Part shown: piece after piece, positions 1 to 11,017 of the stretch
Layout: each line of letters begins with the position of its first letter
Numbering within the stretch: position 1 is the stretch's first letter
Source: Hygrophila difformis
Lineage: Eukaryota; Streptophyta; Magnoliopsida; Lamiales; Acanthaceae
DNA length: 64,000 bases
Assembly: GCA_030278955.1 (NCBI GenBank)
Contig: JAOANR010000011.1
Location: 49,277,417-49,341,416 of the forward strand
Direction of reading: 5' to 3'
The notes under the pieces: generated by a model
The model's input: the letters and a program-made list of their open reading frames with translations, nothing else
Told to the model about the DNA's origin: nothing
Database searches by the model: none
Made by a program: the position numbers and the translations under genes

Positions 1-67
1 CCTCGCAATTAATCCAATTCCCCTTGAATGCGTCGGCGTCGATCTTCCTAGGAAACTTTCCGGTAAA

Positions 68-3000
68 ATGGGGTTGCGGAGGGATGAAAATAAGAAGAAT
101 TGGCCACCTCCCCCGTATTGTAAGTTCATTTTCGAAAACTACAGTTTATTTTTCTTTATTTTTGTGGGATATGGTAACTTTTGGAACTAGAAAAATGGGC
201 ATCGATATGTAACTGTCAGGAGCCATGAAATGTTGTATGGGCGATATTTTGGAGCCTATGGTAGTGTAATTTTAGAAATTTCATATCTACATTGTGTATC
301 GGTTCAATTTGGGGACAGAAAATGGGGATTTCGTGCTTGTCAGTGTTGGGTCAATTATATTCGTTAGGTGTAGGAGTAAATGGGGTACATTAGGGTTAAA
401 ATATGGTGCGTGGTGGTCCTTACGCATATAAAATAAAAAATGTTGGGAGATGCGTGTCTTACGCTTAACTAATAGCTATACAATAAAGACGACAGTGGTG
501 CCCACATTGAAGGGAATAATTTCTCGTCTTTTTTTGCATCCTGTTTACTTGTATTCCAGCTGTAAGATGGTGATTTTTGGTTGCTTTGTCCCTTAAAATA
601 CAAATTTTTTGTTTTGGACAGATCCAGGGTGCATTTCGATTACTCTTGTACTTCACATAGGCGGAGAATGCATCGAAGGTCCTTTGGAAGCCTACCGTGG
701 AGGGTATGATATAATTTACGACCATGTGAACAGCAAGGGGATAGATTTTTGGACACTCTCCTATTATTTAAGAGATGAGGAAGTGGTATGAGATGTAGTT
801 AAGTATTTCATACTTGAAGACGGTGTTTTCTAGAGGATCTCAGATGATGAGCATCTAAAGAAGATTGCCGGTAAGTGGATTAAACAACGGATATTGCATA
901 TTTATGTTGTTAATTGTGAGAATAGTTCTGAAGATAGTGGAAGTGGAAGTGATGAGAATAGTGGTTCAGTGTCAGATGCTTCTCTTAAAGATGATGATGA
1001 TGTTGAGGTTAAAGGGAAGGGGAATAGGGATGGTGTTACTGAAAGTGAGGTTGCTGGTGAGGGTAAGAGTGGTGGTACTGGATCTGAGGCTTATTTGAAT
1101 GAAGGGGAAGATGTGGAGTTAGGGGCTGGGGCTGATGTCACTATTCGAATAAACGAGGACAATGTTGCTGCTGAATGGGATGCTGGATTAGATCATGGGG
1201 ATGAGTTACCTGGTGGGACTGTAGGTGGTGGCGTAAATGATGGGGCCGAATTTGATGTTGGTGTTGGATTTGATTATGAGTGGCCTGCTAAATGGAGAGA
1301 ATTGGAAGATAACCAATTGCTGGAAAGTGGGGGTGAAGGTGATAGAGATGAAGAAGGGGATGATGGAAGCTTTGTAGAAAGTGAGTATGAGGGGGATGAT
1401 GGTACAGATGATGATGTTCAGAGCACTGAAAATGAAGATAGAAACATAGTTAGCCATGCTGCTCAACAATCTATGGAAGGTTTGAGTGAAGGGGATGGTT
1501 CAGAAATGACATGGTGACAACTGGAGAGGATTTCGATGAGAGGTTGATATCTGATGATGAAAATGATGGTTCGAGAAAGGCTCCTGTTTTCAACTCGTCG
1601 GAAATATATAAACCCACCATCAGTTTGGAGATGTTGTTTGCTACTAGAGACGAGTTCAAGAATGCTATTCGATCATTAGCTGTTATGGAGCATAGACCAC
1701 TGAAGTTCACACGGACAACCCCCAGTAGGGTTTATGCAAAATGTATGGCAGAAGATTGTGAGTGGAAGATATGTGCTCACAAGGTGGCAGATGAATCAAG
1801 CCTCCAGGTCACAAGGTAAAGGTTTTTTCATTTTCTGCTTGTGTAATATTGTGCTAGTGTTGTTGAAATTTTTAGGCCTCTTGTTTAATTTGTTTTGCCT
1901 ATTTGGTTAATTTGGTGTTGTTGTCGTTGCAAGTCTGGGCTCATTAAGCTTTTATTTTTATGTTCCTCTTTGCTTAATTTGGTGTTGATATTGTTTAAAA
2001 TGTTTCATCAGTTTGTTTGATTTATTACGAATTAATATTTTTTCCCATCTTGTTTAATTTGGTCTGATGTTTGTGAATTTCAGGTTTGATTCCACACATA
2101 CTTGTATGGAGACACCCGATGTACCTATTGTAACTAGTAAATGGCTCAGTGAAAGGTTCCTACAGAAGTTCATTTCCGATCCCAAAAGATCTGCAGAGGG
2201 TTTCAGGCTAGATGCAATTAACGAGCTGAAGGTTAATATCACAAGACACCAAGCAATTGCAGCCAAGAAAAGGGCATTGATTGCTCTTCATGGATCATCA
2301 GAATACCAATTCTCTCGACTATGGGATTATGCAGATGAGCTGAGGAAAAGGAATCCTGGTAGCACAATCATCCCGGGGACAAACACCGAAGGGGGAAGAC
2401 CAAGTTTGACAGATTTTATGCATGTTTTGAAGCACTTAAAAAGAGGTGGAGAGATGGATGTAGGCCACTTATAGGAGTTGATGGCTGCCACTTAAGTGGA
2501 CCGCACAAGGGGGTAATGCTAACGGCGGTAGGGGTTGATGGAAACAATCAACTGTACCCCATTGCATATGCCATCATTCCAATTGAGAATACTGACAATT
2601 GGCTTTGGTTCTTAAGTGTGCTGAAGCGGGACTTACAGTTGGGAAATGTGGAGTACCTCACTTTTATTTCAGATCGACAAAAAGGATTGATTCAAGCCAT
2701 GCAAGAGCTATTTCCCGGTGTAGATCACAGATTCTGTGTGAGGCATATGCATAAAATCTTCTGCACAGCTGGTTACCGAGGTCTTGCTCTGAAGAATCTA
2801 GTGTGGAGTGCTGCGCGGGCTGGTACTGTTCCGGAGTTCATGGTGCAAATGAAAAAAATAAAAGAGTACTCAGAAGGAGCTTGGAAGTGGTTGAATGAGA
2901 GAGCTGCTACACAATGGAGCAAATCCCATTTTTCTGAAGGCCCTCAATGTGACATGCTGCTCAACAATCTATGTGAATCTTTCAACTCTTGCATCAAGGA

Positions 3001-4455
3001 AGCTAGGGACAAGACGATACTTACCAGCTTGGAGTGGATTAGAGAATACATCATGAAGAGACATGCTGACAATATGGACAAGGCATCAATAAAATGGTGT
3101 AACAAGCTTATATGTCCAAGGATTGAGAAGATAATCCAGAAGAACAAGAGTAGAGTTGGAGGTTGCATACCTATTAAATCGAGTGATAGGCATTATCAAA
3201 TCAGGACGATGGAGGGGGGTGGACAGTATGTTGTGGATTTAGTGAGGAGAGAATGCTCTTGTAGATTGTGGCAGTTGAATGGCTACCCGTGCCTTCATGC
3301 ATTGGCTGCAATTTCCAAACAAGGCAATGACCCAATTAATTATATTGAGAAGTGTTATGCGGTAGCCACATACAAAAAGGCATACCAACATCCAATTGTG
3401 GGGATTTCGAGTGATTTGTTTTGGCAAAAAACACCCTATATTCCTTCTTGTCCTCCCAACTATCCAAGAGGTGTTGGTAGACCACCTAAAAGTAGACGGT
3501 TGGGTGTTGATGAGCCTAAGAAGAAATCAAAGCCACCAAGAAGACAAACTAATGATCCAACAAAGATGACTCGAAGGGTAAAAACAGTTCACTGTAGTAT
3601 ATGTGGGAAACCAGGTCACCGAGTCACAACTTGCCCGGACTTTCTAGATGAACTTCGTGACAATAGAAGAGCAGCCAAGGTGATTGAATTGTATTTAAAT
3701 ACTTGCACTATACTTTTAATTTTCTGCTGAATACTAATTTTATTACATACAGGCTAGGAAGACAAAATCAAGAAATGGTGCTGAAACTTCTAGTGCCTCT
3801 GATGTAAGAAGAAATGCAGCTGATCCACAGGAAGATGTAAATCAGCAAGAGGATATTAGTTTATGCTATGAAACAATGTTTTATGAGATTTTTTATGCTA
3901 TGTCATAAATACTTAAGTAGCTGTTGAGGCATTATTTCAAGCCGTGGGTGGTGTTCATTATTTATTGGTACTATTGTAGGTACTGGGGACAAGAAGCGAG
4001 GCTGTTGGGACGAGCAATGAACCTCCAACTTCAAGCTATGCGGCATGTGCACCTTTACTGGTATGTGCTATTGCTACTGCTATTGCATTTCAATTTTTTT
4101 GGTTATTGTTTTTAGCTTATAACACAAAGTATAAGTATATGTGGGAAAATGTTCATTAATTTTGTAATTCCCTTGCCAAAAACAGCCATGTATACTTCCA
4201 CCGGATTCTCCTCCTCCAAGCAATCCGGATGATGAACACTATCACGAGCCTGTCATTACACAGGATCATATGATGGATCCACCCCCTTTAGTGCCTGGTC
4301 CATCGATCAATCAACAAATTCAAGGGTTAGGACCATCTGTCGCAAAGAAAAAAGTACCTTACAAAGGAGGATCCTGGCGAGCACCACAATTCATTGTTCG
4401 GAACAATATACCTGCCCGAAAAAAGAAGGGAGGTGCTGGCGATGGGGCCAAGTGA
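68..4455 (+). pseudogene. mudrA-like MULE transposase, decayed
   Basis: This is a multi-exon transposase gene of the Mutator superfamily, a nuclear DDE enzyme for cut-and-paste transposition. The likely exon 1 is 68-119 (ATG at 68), and the intron 120-621 fits in phase. The exon from 622 encodes a PB1-like N-terminal domain followed by a Gly/Asp/Glu-rich acidic stretch. The MuDR DNA-binding segment follows at about 1620-1815, then an intron of about 1816-2083. The catalytic part carries IGVDGCHL (about 2470), FISDRQKG (about 2665) and NNLCESFN (about 2960), which are the expected Asp, Asp and Glu sites. A SWIM finger (CSCRLWQLNGYPCLHA, about 3255) and a CCHC knuckle (CSICGKPGHRVTTC, about 3595) come next. 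Short C-terminal exons lie at about 3753-3836, 3980-4060 and 4186-4455. Damage consists of in-frame stops at 789-791 and 831-833, a frameshift near 1505-1517 and another near 2395-2402. The splice sites are my reading and are not proven. Confidence 0.85.
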
Positions 4456-5603
4456 TAAAGTATTGAAAATTTCAATGGACTCTTGGATTGGTCACAAACT
4501 TTTGAGCACTTTTTTGTATATTCAGAAACAATTAAACTGAATCAACTTGCTTGTGTGATGTGCATGTGATGCTTTGGAGAAACTGGCTGTGACACTTTTT
4601 GAAACTGATTGTTAGCAATATTTTAGCACCATTAGCTGTTGGAAGCTTGTGTGATGTGCATGTTTAGAATGAAGACTAAGTGGGGAAATTGTATGTACAT
4701 GGTATGATGCCAATGCACTTTAATTGTCAAAGCAGAGTCTTCTGGGCCATGTTTAATAGTCAATGTTTATAGTTTGGCCATGGTTTTGTCAAAGCTTGTG
4801 TGATATGCATTGTTTCAGAGAAAGAAATTCGGAAGCCGATCGGTTGGCGAAAATTGGTGCAGCTGGTGGAAGTCGTTTGGAAAAATGGTTGTAGCCTGTG
4901 GAAAAATGTGTTGCTTGAGCATGTCTTGCTGCAGTCTGTGCTGCTGTAATGTTACACTCCAATTTGATTCAAGGGTCATGCCATGTGTTAATCTGCTGTA
5001 ATCTGTTTCAGAGTCAAAATTTGGTTTTAGAATGTAGTCTAAATAGTATGTTGTCTGATACGTTGTATTCTGCTGAACTGTAAGGCTATGGGCTGTGGTA
5101 TTGTAAGGTCGCAGGCCGTGTTTGCTTGCTGTATTGCAAGCTTTGAATAATAATAATGTTTCTTGCCTAAAAAAAAATGGTTTCTCAATTATCACTAATT
5201 TCCAGTTGGTTTCTCAATTAACCATTGATGCTGTATGTTGCATTTGCACATATAGTGTTGCATTTCCAATAAGATATAGTTTAATTTTCCACATCTCTTT
5301 TCCACCTCAATTTATTTTCTTCTTCACCAACAACCTACAAAAATCACATTCAAAAACTATGCCAAGTCTATGAAGCTCCATAAAATATCATTCCAATTCA
5401 CCAAACACTATGCCAGAAACCACATTACACAAAATACATTTCCATTTCATCAAAAACTTGGGATACATATGCAGAGCACAAAATATGTTATGAGTCATTA
5501 ATAAAACTGGCCTACAACTGGCCTACATTCTCCTTCATTCATTGAAAAAATAAGCTAATACAAGTCTACATAACTCATTGTATCTAATAGAGTTTTTTCA
5601 TCC

Positions 5604-6388
5604 TTAACTGAGAACCTTTGACCCACCAATAAAGTACTTTGTCAGCCCACCAACAAGCAAGATGTATATACAAACTACCACATAGAACAGCTTATTCTCC
5701 TTCTTCAACATTAGCTTTTCTTCTTCAACCTTCAGTTTCTTTTGCAGTTCCTTATTATCATTCTTCAACATACGACCTGCTCAAGCCATTCTTTTATCAT
5801 TTTCAAGTGATGCAATCTCTTCTCATATGCATCGCATTTCTTCAACAGTCCCGGCACCAATTTTTGGGATCGTTTACACATTTCTTCCTCAGCCCAGTCA
5901 AATAAATCACATCCACCAGCCTGATATACACATTCAAACCAACCAATCAACAACGATAAGACATTATACTCCTATACCACATTTTTTACCCACACGGTTG
6001 TGTCTTTCAACAAATTCCAAACCAAACCACATCAACATTCTCCCAAACTATCTAATGCCCACAAAAAGAATGTTTCTTACAGAAAATTGTAATAAATCAT
6101 ATCACTCCAAGGATCAAGCTTGCAATTGAACACGGTCAATATTTTCCAAATTCAAAATATGTCCGAATAAAATATAATCAGCCAAACCATTCTATATAAA
6201 TCGAGCTTTACCATAATCTGCTCGAGAACACTTACCTGCCAATCTCGCCAACTGTAGAACCTCCGGCCAGCATTGGGTGCCTTCCAAGAAGTTTGGACAA
6301 GCGCTCGAAATCCGCAGTGACAGTATTTCGATGGCAACCCGTACCAGTTTTCCCCATTGATCGATGACTCCGAGCTCGACATTGCCAT
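5604..6388 (-). pseudogene. GRF-type zinc finger protein with coiled coil and membrane anchor, carried by MULE-1
   Basis: The gene is convergent to the transposase inside MULE-1. Exon 1 (6388-6235) encodes a GRF-finger start, CHCGFRALVQTSWKAPNAGR, and ends at a good GTAAGT donor. Exon 2 starts near 5930 after CAG with GGCDLFDWAEEEMCKRS, the usual second half of this finger. A Lys/Glu-rich coiled-coil stretch follows, then a hydrophobic segment near the C-terminus (VVVCIYILLVGGL), with the stop at 5604-5606. A frameshift near 5765 splits exon 2. The FYxC cysteine usually seen before the intron appears replaced (RRFYSW). Small plant proteins with GRF finger, coiled coil and membrane segment are a known uncharacterised family; the function is unknown. 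Its position in the element recalls mudrB, but I see no sequence relation to it. Confidence 0.65.
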
Positions 6389-6539
6389 CCGCCCCGCGCT
6401 CCTGCTTCGAAATTTTTCCCTTCAAACCCGTCGTCGATGTTAGGGTTCCACACTCCTTCAAGCCATATCTGCCATTTACCCCCTTCTTATTCACGTTATA
6501 TTGCTAACCAAACCATAGAAAACGGTGAAAAATGTATGG

Positions 6540-6762
6540 GTAGGGTTACCCGGGTTGGGGATCCTTAAAAATTGGCTAAAAATTAACGGCGCGTGGATGA
6601 ATATGTGCGTGAAGTGCACACAGCCCATTGATTTATTTTGTCCGTCCATTTGGACTGGATTCTGGCCCGTTTTGCTTGTGATGGCTCAAAGCGGATAATA
6701 TGAATGAAGTGGCCTAAAAGCGGAAGGACCTGTTTGTGGTGGCCTAATTTAGTTATTTCCTC
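6540..6762. repeat. Right terminal region of MULE-1
   Basis: This GC-richer non-coding segment lies downstream of the GRF gene start and ends at the junction with duplication unit A. In reverse complement it begins GGAAATAACTAAATTAGGCC, a plausible MULE terminus. Its partner at the left end is outside the window, so calling it a terminal inverted repeat is inference. Confidence 0.5.
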
Positions 6763-6890
6763 TACTTATTTTATAATTTTATATGAATATGCGTAGAGAG
6801 TTTTAACAAAAAAAAAAGTGCCACAATATAACTCTATTTAAATAAATACAAAATGATAAAAAATTAATAAATGTTATTAAATAAATAATA

Positions 6891-7150
6891 CTCCTTCCGT
6901 TCTTTTTTAATTCCAATATTTGGTTGAGAGCTACTACTCACACAGATAATTTGACTTAAAATTTTTATCATAGTTAATCAAATTAAAATATAGCAAAGTT
7001 GTACTTTGTTTGATTCGTCTCATCGTGCAGTTTTTAAAATTGAATTTTTAGAATTTTTACTTATACCGAAGTTGAGTTATTAATGATTTAAAATGTGTAT
7101 TGGACTGCGTTCAATATGAGTCCGTAGCAATTTCTAATAGACGAAGGGAG
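6891..7150. mobile_element. Stowaway-type (Tc1/mariner) MITE
   Basis: The element begins CTCCTTCCGTTC and ends GACGAAGGGAG, the classic inverted ends of Stowaway MITEs. It is flanked by TA on both sides (6889-6890 and 7151-7152). It has no coding capacity. The same insertion is present in unit B, so it predates the duplication. Confidence 0.85.
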
Positions 7151-7152
7151 TA

Positions 7153-8145
7153 TTATTACTTTAAAAAAATTCTTTATCAAACTATTTGTATATGTAACCA
7201 AATGGAGTCCAACTATAATTTTGAAAATATCCCGTAACAACAGTTAGCTTCAGTAGTAATGTGGTTTTAACAGTTTAAGCTAAATTTATATTATTTTTAA
7301 ATTTAGGCTCCTAAATTTTTAAATTATTCAATTTTATCCTATAAAAGTTATAGGATCACTCACCCAATTCCGCTTCAGTCAAATCAATTGATAAATCCCA
7401 TTCCATTAAAGATCAATTTAATTGAGAAAAGGAACTGATAAACCCATAATTTTTTACAAAAGAAATTATTGTTTACTTTAAATAAATAATAATATCAGTG
7501 AACTTTTTTGGAAAGCAATGAAGAGCTCAATTAGAACACAGAAATTGAAGTTGGAGATTTCTGACATCCCACAAATAGCAACAACAAAAGCAATGGGCAA
7601 ATGCAAACCCATGAATAGTAGGCACCCACAATTGTACCAAACTATGCTTTCTACAACCAACAAAACATAAATCCATGTAGAAATACAAACTACTTTCCAT
7701 TTTCTTTCTCCATGTTTATTGTATTCAACAGCAAACAGTCACAGAAATTAACAATAATGCATAAGAGACTTGAAACATATTGCATCAACAAATGAACAAA
7801 GGAACTTTATATTGCAAGACTCTAGAAAGGAAGGGGAGACAATCAATAAGTGAAAATGGGATTCAACTATATTTGATACACTCTTTTTTCATTTTAAAGT
7901 TTCAGGTTGTAAGGATAGATTACACAGTGATCACGCTAGTTTTTTTCTTCACAATGTAGAAACATCAATGCAATAATTTAAAGCATAGATTACTATATGT
8001 TTAAGAATTTGATGTGAATTATGTTAGGAACATTCTTCAACTTTACACCTTATTACCACTGTGAAAGCAATTTGACTTATATTTAAAACATAAATTTTGT
8101 CCTGATAAAAAGAAAGCCCACAAATAAAGCATTTTGATTAAAATT
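7153..8145. other. AT-rich intergenic DNA, no gene seen
   Basis: I find no domain-bearing reading frame here. A stretch around 7590-7680 resembles 51130-51200 in the DNA left of unit B, so part of this segment is a dispersed low-copy repeat. Unit B carries the same sequence with small indels. Confidence 0.5.
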
Positions 8146-8149
8146 CTAC

Positions 8150-8397
8150 ACAACTTTCCTTGTCCTAAGATTGGAAAAAAAAAATGCCAATATAAAAACT
8201 TTTTCATCAAGCTTTTTCATCTTTTGTTTTAAGTGCTTAAAATCTTCTCCATATTTCAGGTCGTGCCTTTCAAATTCTTTAAACTCATCTTTGCAATGCC
8301 TGAGTTCACTATACTTCACAAACATTTGAAAAGACAACACTTTGTCATTTATAGCGACTTTAGGATTTTCCAAAACGGCAAGAAAAAACATGGACAA
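8150..8397 (-). pseudogene. SMC4 (condensin subunit) exon relic
   Basis: The minus strand encodes a charged, coiled-coil-like segment containing CKDEFKEFERHDLKYGEDFK and HLKQKMKKLDEK. From knowledge of the family, this closely resembles the plant SMC4 hinge-proximal coiled coil, which has a 'KEFER(Q)DVKYREDFKH-KQKIKKL' pattern. SMC4 is the ATPase subunit of condensin that compacts chromosomes. Only one exon-sized piece is present and it runs into a stop after an unrelated hydrophobic tail, so it is a fragment. The copy in unit B (53173-53406) has an extra frameshift, and an SMC4 Walker-A relic lies at 22375-22500. The assignment rests on remembered family patterns. Confidence 0.6.
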
Positions 8398-8884
8398 AAG
8401 AAATGATATAAGAAGTATACAGATGGGAAGGGCAATGAGGGCTAGCCAGCATAAACTTTAAATTGCAAACCACTTGTCTTTTCATAGACTTCATGTGCAA
8501 GGTTTCAAGCCCTGTTAATGAAAACTAACAAATGTGATCAAAATCTAAACTAACAAATGTGATCAAAATCTGATTGCCTAACTTGTTTAAAGTTTCACTC
8601 ATGTTTCAAAGCTATTATTATAAAACTGCACCTCCAAGCATATAGTCTTCTGATTTGTTTTTCTTTGTGATATGGTGTTCCATAATTTGTTGTTATTTTT
8701 TTTAAAAAAAATATTAGGTCTAGAATTATGTTTTCATCATACAACTTTGTTGTTCTTTTAAGTGTATATGGTGCTGTGGTTTTTCTTTTGATTGTTGTGC
8801 TGTGGTCTAGAATTATGATGCTATTTTGATGTCTAATACATAGTTAAGGGGAATTACTGAATTGATTTCTATCTTTTTTTGTAG

Positions 8885-10258
8885 GCGATTTTACTGGAGT
8901 ATTGCTCGTATTCTCTGCACTGTAATAATTCATTTCTGTTATCACTTCACTTATCGAGCATTTCGATTAGTAAATATAGTTGGATATTGTATGATATATA
9001 TTTATATATAACTCATTGTTTTAAAACTGCAGGCCTACATTTTGCACGGTTATAAACATAGGAAATACCCAAGGGTTCCAACCGTATCCATATTTAGCTG
9101 CAACACTCAACTCTATGTTATGGATACTTTATAGTTCAAGGTGGATTCATCCTAACCATTTGATCCTGATTATAAATTCAGTTGGGCTTGCAGTGAACGT
9201 TCTTTACCTGATTGTGTTTCTTGTCTTCACCCATAGGCAAAGATACCGGGTAATCAATCACTCACCTTATTATTATTTATTCTTTTTGTAAAAAAATAAA
9301 GAACAAAAATTATTACATACTAACAAAACCTTTTATATCATTGTAGTATATAATTGTTGGTGTTCTTGTCGTGGAATGTTGTTTGGCTGGAATGATCATA
9401 GGGCTCACTGTGAACAAAACGGCCACGACAAAAGCCACAGTTGTGGGGATTTTGTGCGGCATTCTTATGTATGCTGCTCCGTTATCTATCATGGTAAGTG
9501 TTAATTATCAGTATTTGTTTTTATAGAACCTGTAGAGTTTGATAGATTCTTACTTATTTATAATTTTTAGAATCCATTTATATCTATAAAGAATTAAAAT
9601 CCTTACACTTTTGAATTACTATAAAAATTTTGTAACTTTTTAAAATATGTATCGAATACCTCTAGATCTTTAAAGACTTTTTCAAATATGTATTGAATAC
9701 CTCCAAAAAAATCTTAGAGTCTGGATTGAATGTACCCTCCTTAACTTGATTGCTTCTCAATTCTAATGTAATTACTCAATTTTGACAGTGTAAAGTGTGC
9801 AGCACAAAAAGTACTGATTTTTTGCCATTCTGGCCTAGTCTATTGGGTTTTATTAACTCAATTGTCTGGACCATTTATGCATTACTTGGAAAGATTGATA
9901 TTTTTATTGCTGTAAGTCTTCATTTACTTTATTATTACTATTACTTACGTTTTTTTATTTAATCATTTACTAATCCAATTATTTATTGTTATTATAGTTA
10001 TCAAGTGGAGCAGGAATCTTATTCGGGTTTGTGCAGCTTAGTGCACACATTTTGTTTTGCCCTACCCCAAACCAAAATGTGGCAGCTGACCCAGCACACC
10101 AAAATGTGGCAACCGACCCTGAAAATCAAAATGTGGTAGCTGACATAGCTGACCAAAATGTGGCAGCTGATCCAGCAGAGGCAGCTGATCCAGCAGAGCT
10201 GGAGGCAGCTGATCCAGCAGACCAAAATTTAGAAAATGCTGGAGAAAATGCTGGATGA
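8885..10258 (+). CDS. SWEET (MtN3/saliva) sugar transporter A1, first exon not located
   Basis: SWEETs are seven-helix uniporters for sucrose or hexoses in plasma or vacuolar membranes. Five exons fit with phased GT-AG introns: 8885-8921 (37 bp, the usual size of SWEET exon 2, GDFTGVLLVFSA), 9033-9249, 9347-9493, 9789-9911 and 9998-10258. The first MtN3 repeat carries PTFCTVINIGNTQGFQPYPY and LNSMLWILY. The second carries KSTDFLPFWPSLLGFINS. The C-terminal tail is unusual, with imperfect repeats of the type DQNVAADPA. Compared with copy B1, A1 lacks three codons (Leu-Ile-Thr) in the helix after VVGILC, a 9-bp in-frame deletion. Exon 1, which should end in phase 1 with G, was not identified upstream, so the gene may be inactive. 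The PYPY and LIIINSVGL motifs suggest the clade II subfamily, but this is tentative. Confidence 0.75.
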
Positions 10259-11017
10259 TGAACAGGTTCATTTCCATCTTATTTCTTATTACAAGCATTT
10301 CTTATTTCTTCACGTGTGATGAGTGTGAAATGTTTTTAAGGTGTAGTTTGAGGACTTGTAAACCTTTGAACTTTGATCTATTAAGTTAAAAAGAAATGCA
10401 AATAGTCTAGCTTGAGAATAAATGGAACATGTTGGTTTTGGATTAATATGTGTGTTGTAAGTCACAGTAAAACTTTATTTTTACTGAAAAGTTTGTGCTA
10501 GCCTATCAATTGATCTATTTAACAATTTGCTCTATTGGTTTTATAGATGCCTGGAAGGTGCAGATCACTCTTCAACGAAAAAACACAAGAAATTGGATAC
10601 GGAAATCCGAGATGTGAAGGTGGCATTTCAGAGAGGGAAATGAATTTGGGGAACACTTGACATGGATGGCCCATACTTCTTATCTTTTTCTTTGATTAGG
10701 ATTTTCGTGATTCGACTTTGTTGTTTGATTTGATCATCCATAATGAATTAATGATCCATGGCAACACTCAAATGTTAAAAGAAATGAAATAGGTAGATAT
10801 TGGAAGTTTCCATGCTTATGTTGATTGTTAAAAAAAGAACTGAATGCATCTGGTAATATTTTGTTTTTTTTCCATTTATATTGACAAAAAGTTCCCATTC
10901 ACAAAATTGCCCAAGGACAAGTTACACTATTTATATAATGAGGATTTAAAAGTGTAGAACAGATGTTGCCTCTTTCATTCAGTGACCAATTCTCAAAAGC
11001 AATCCCAGGGAGAAATG
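10259..11017. other. 3' flank of SWEET A1
   Basis: No domain-bearing gene is seen. An exon-like stretch after TTTTATAG at about 10549-10660 (plus-strand reading with HSSTKKHKKLDTEIRDVK) is preserved in unit B at about 55625-55735. It could be a remnant exon or part of the A1 3' UTR; I do not recognise it. Confidence 0.35.

Larger units (their letters stand above)
1..6762 (+). mobile_element. MULE-1: Mutator-like DNA transposon, left end outside window
   Basis: This element holds a mudrA-type transposase gene on + (68-4455) and a convergent GRF-finger gene on - (5604-6388). The right terminal region, about 6540-6762, ends near GGCCTAATTTAGTTATTTCC. The right boundary is supported by comparison with duplication unit B: from position 6764 onward the sequence matches 51527 onward (ACTTATTTTATAATTTT), while the sequence to the left does not. 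The left terminal inverted repeat lies before the window, so a target-site duplication cannot be tested. The stretch 4456-5603 between the two genes is AT-rich and I see no gene in it. Confidence 0.8.
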
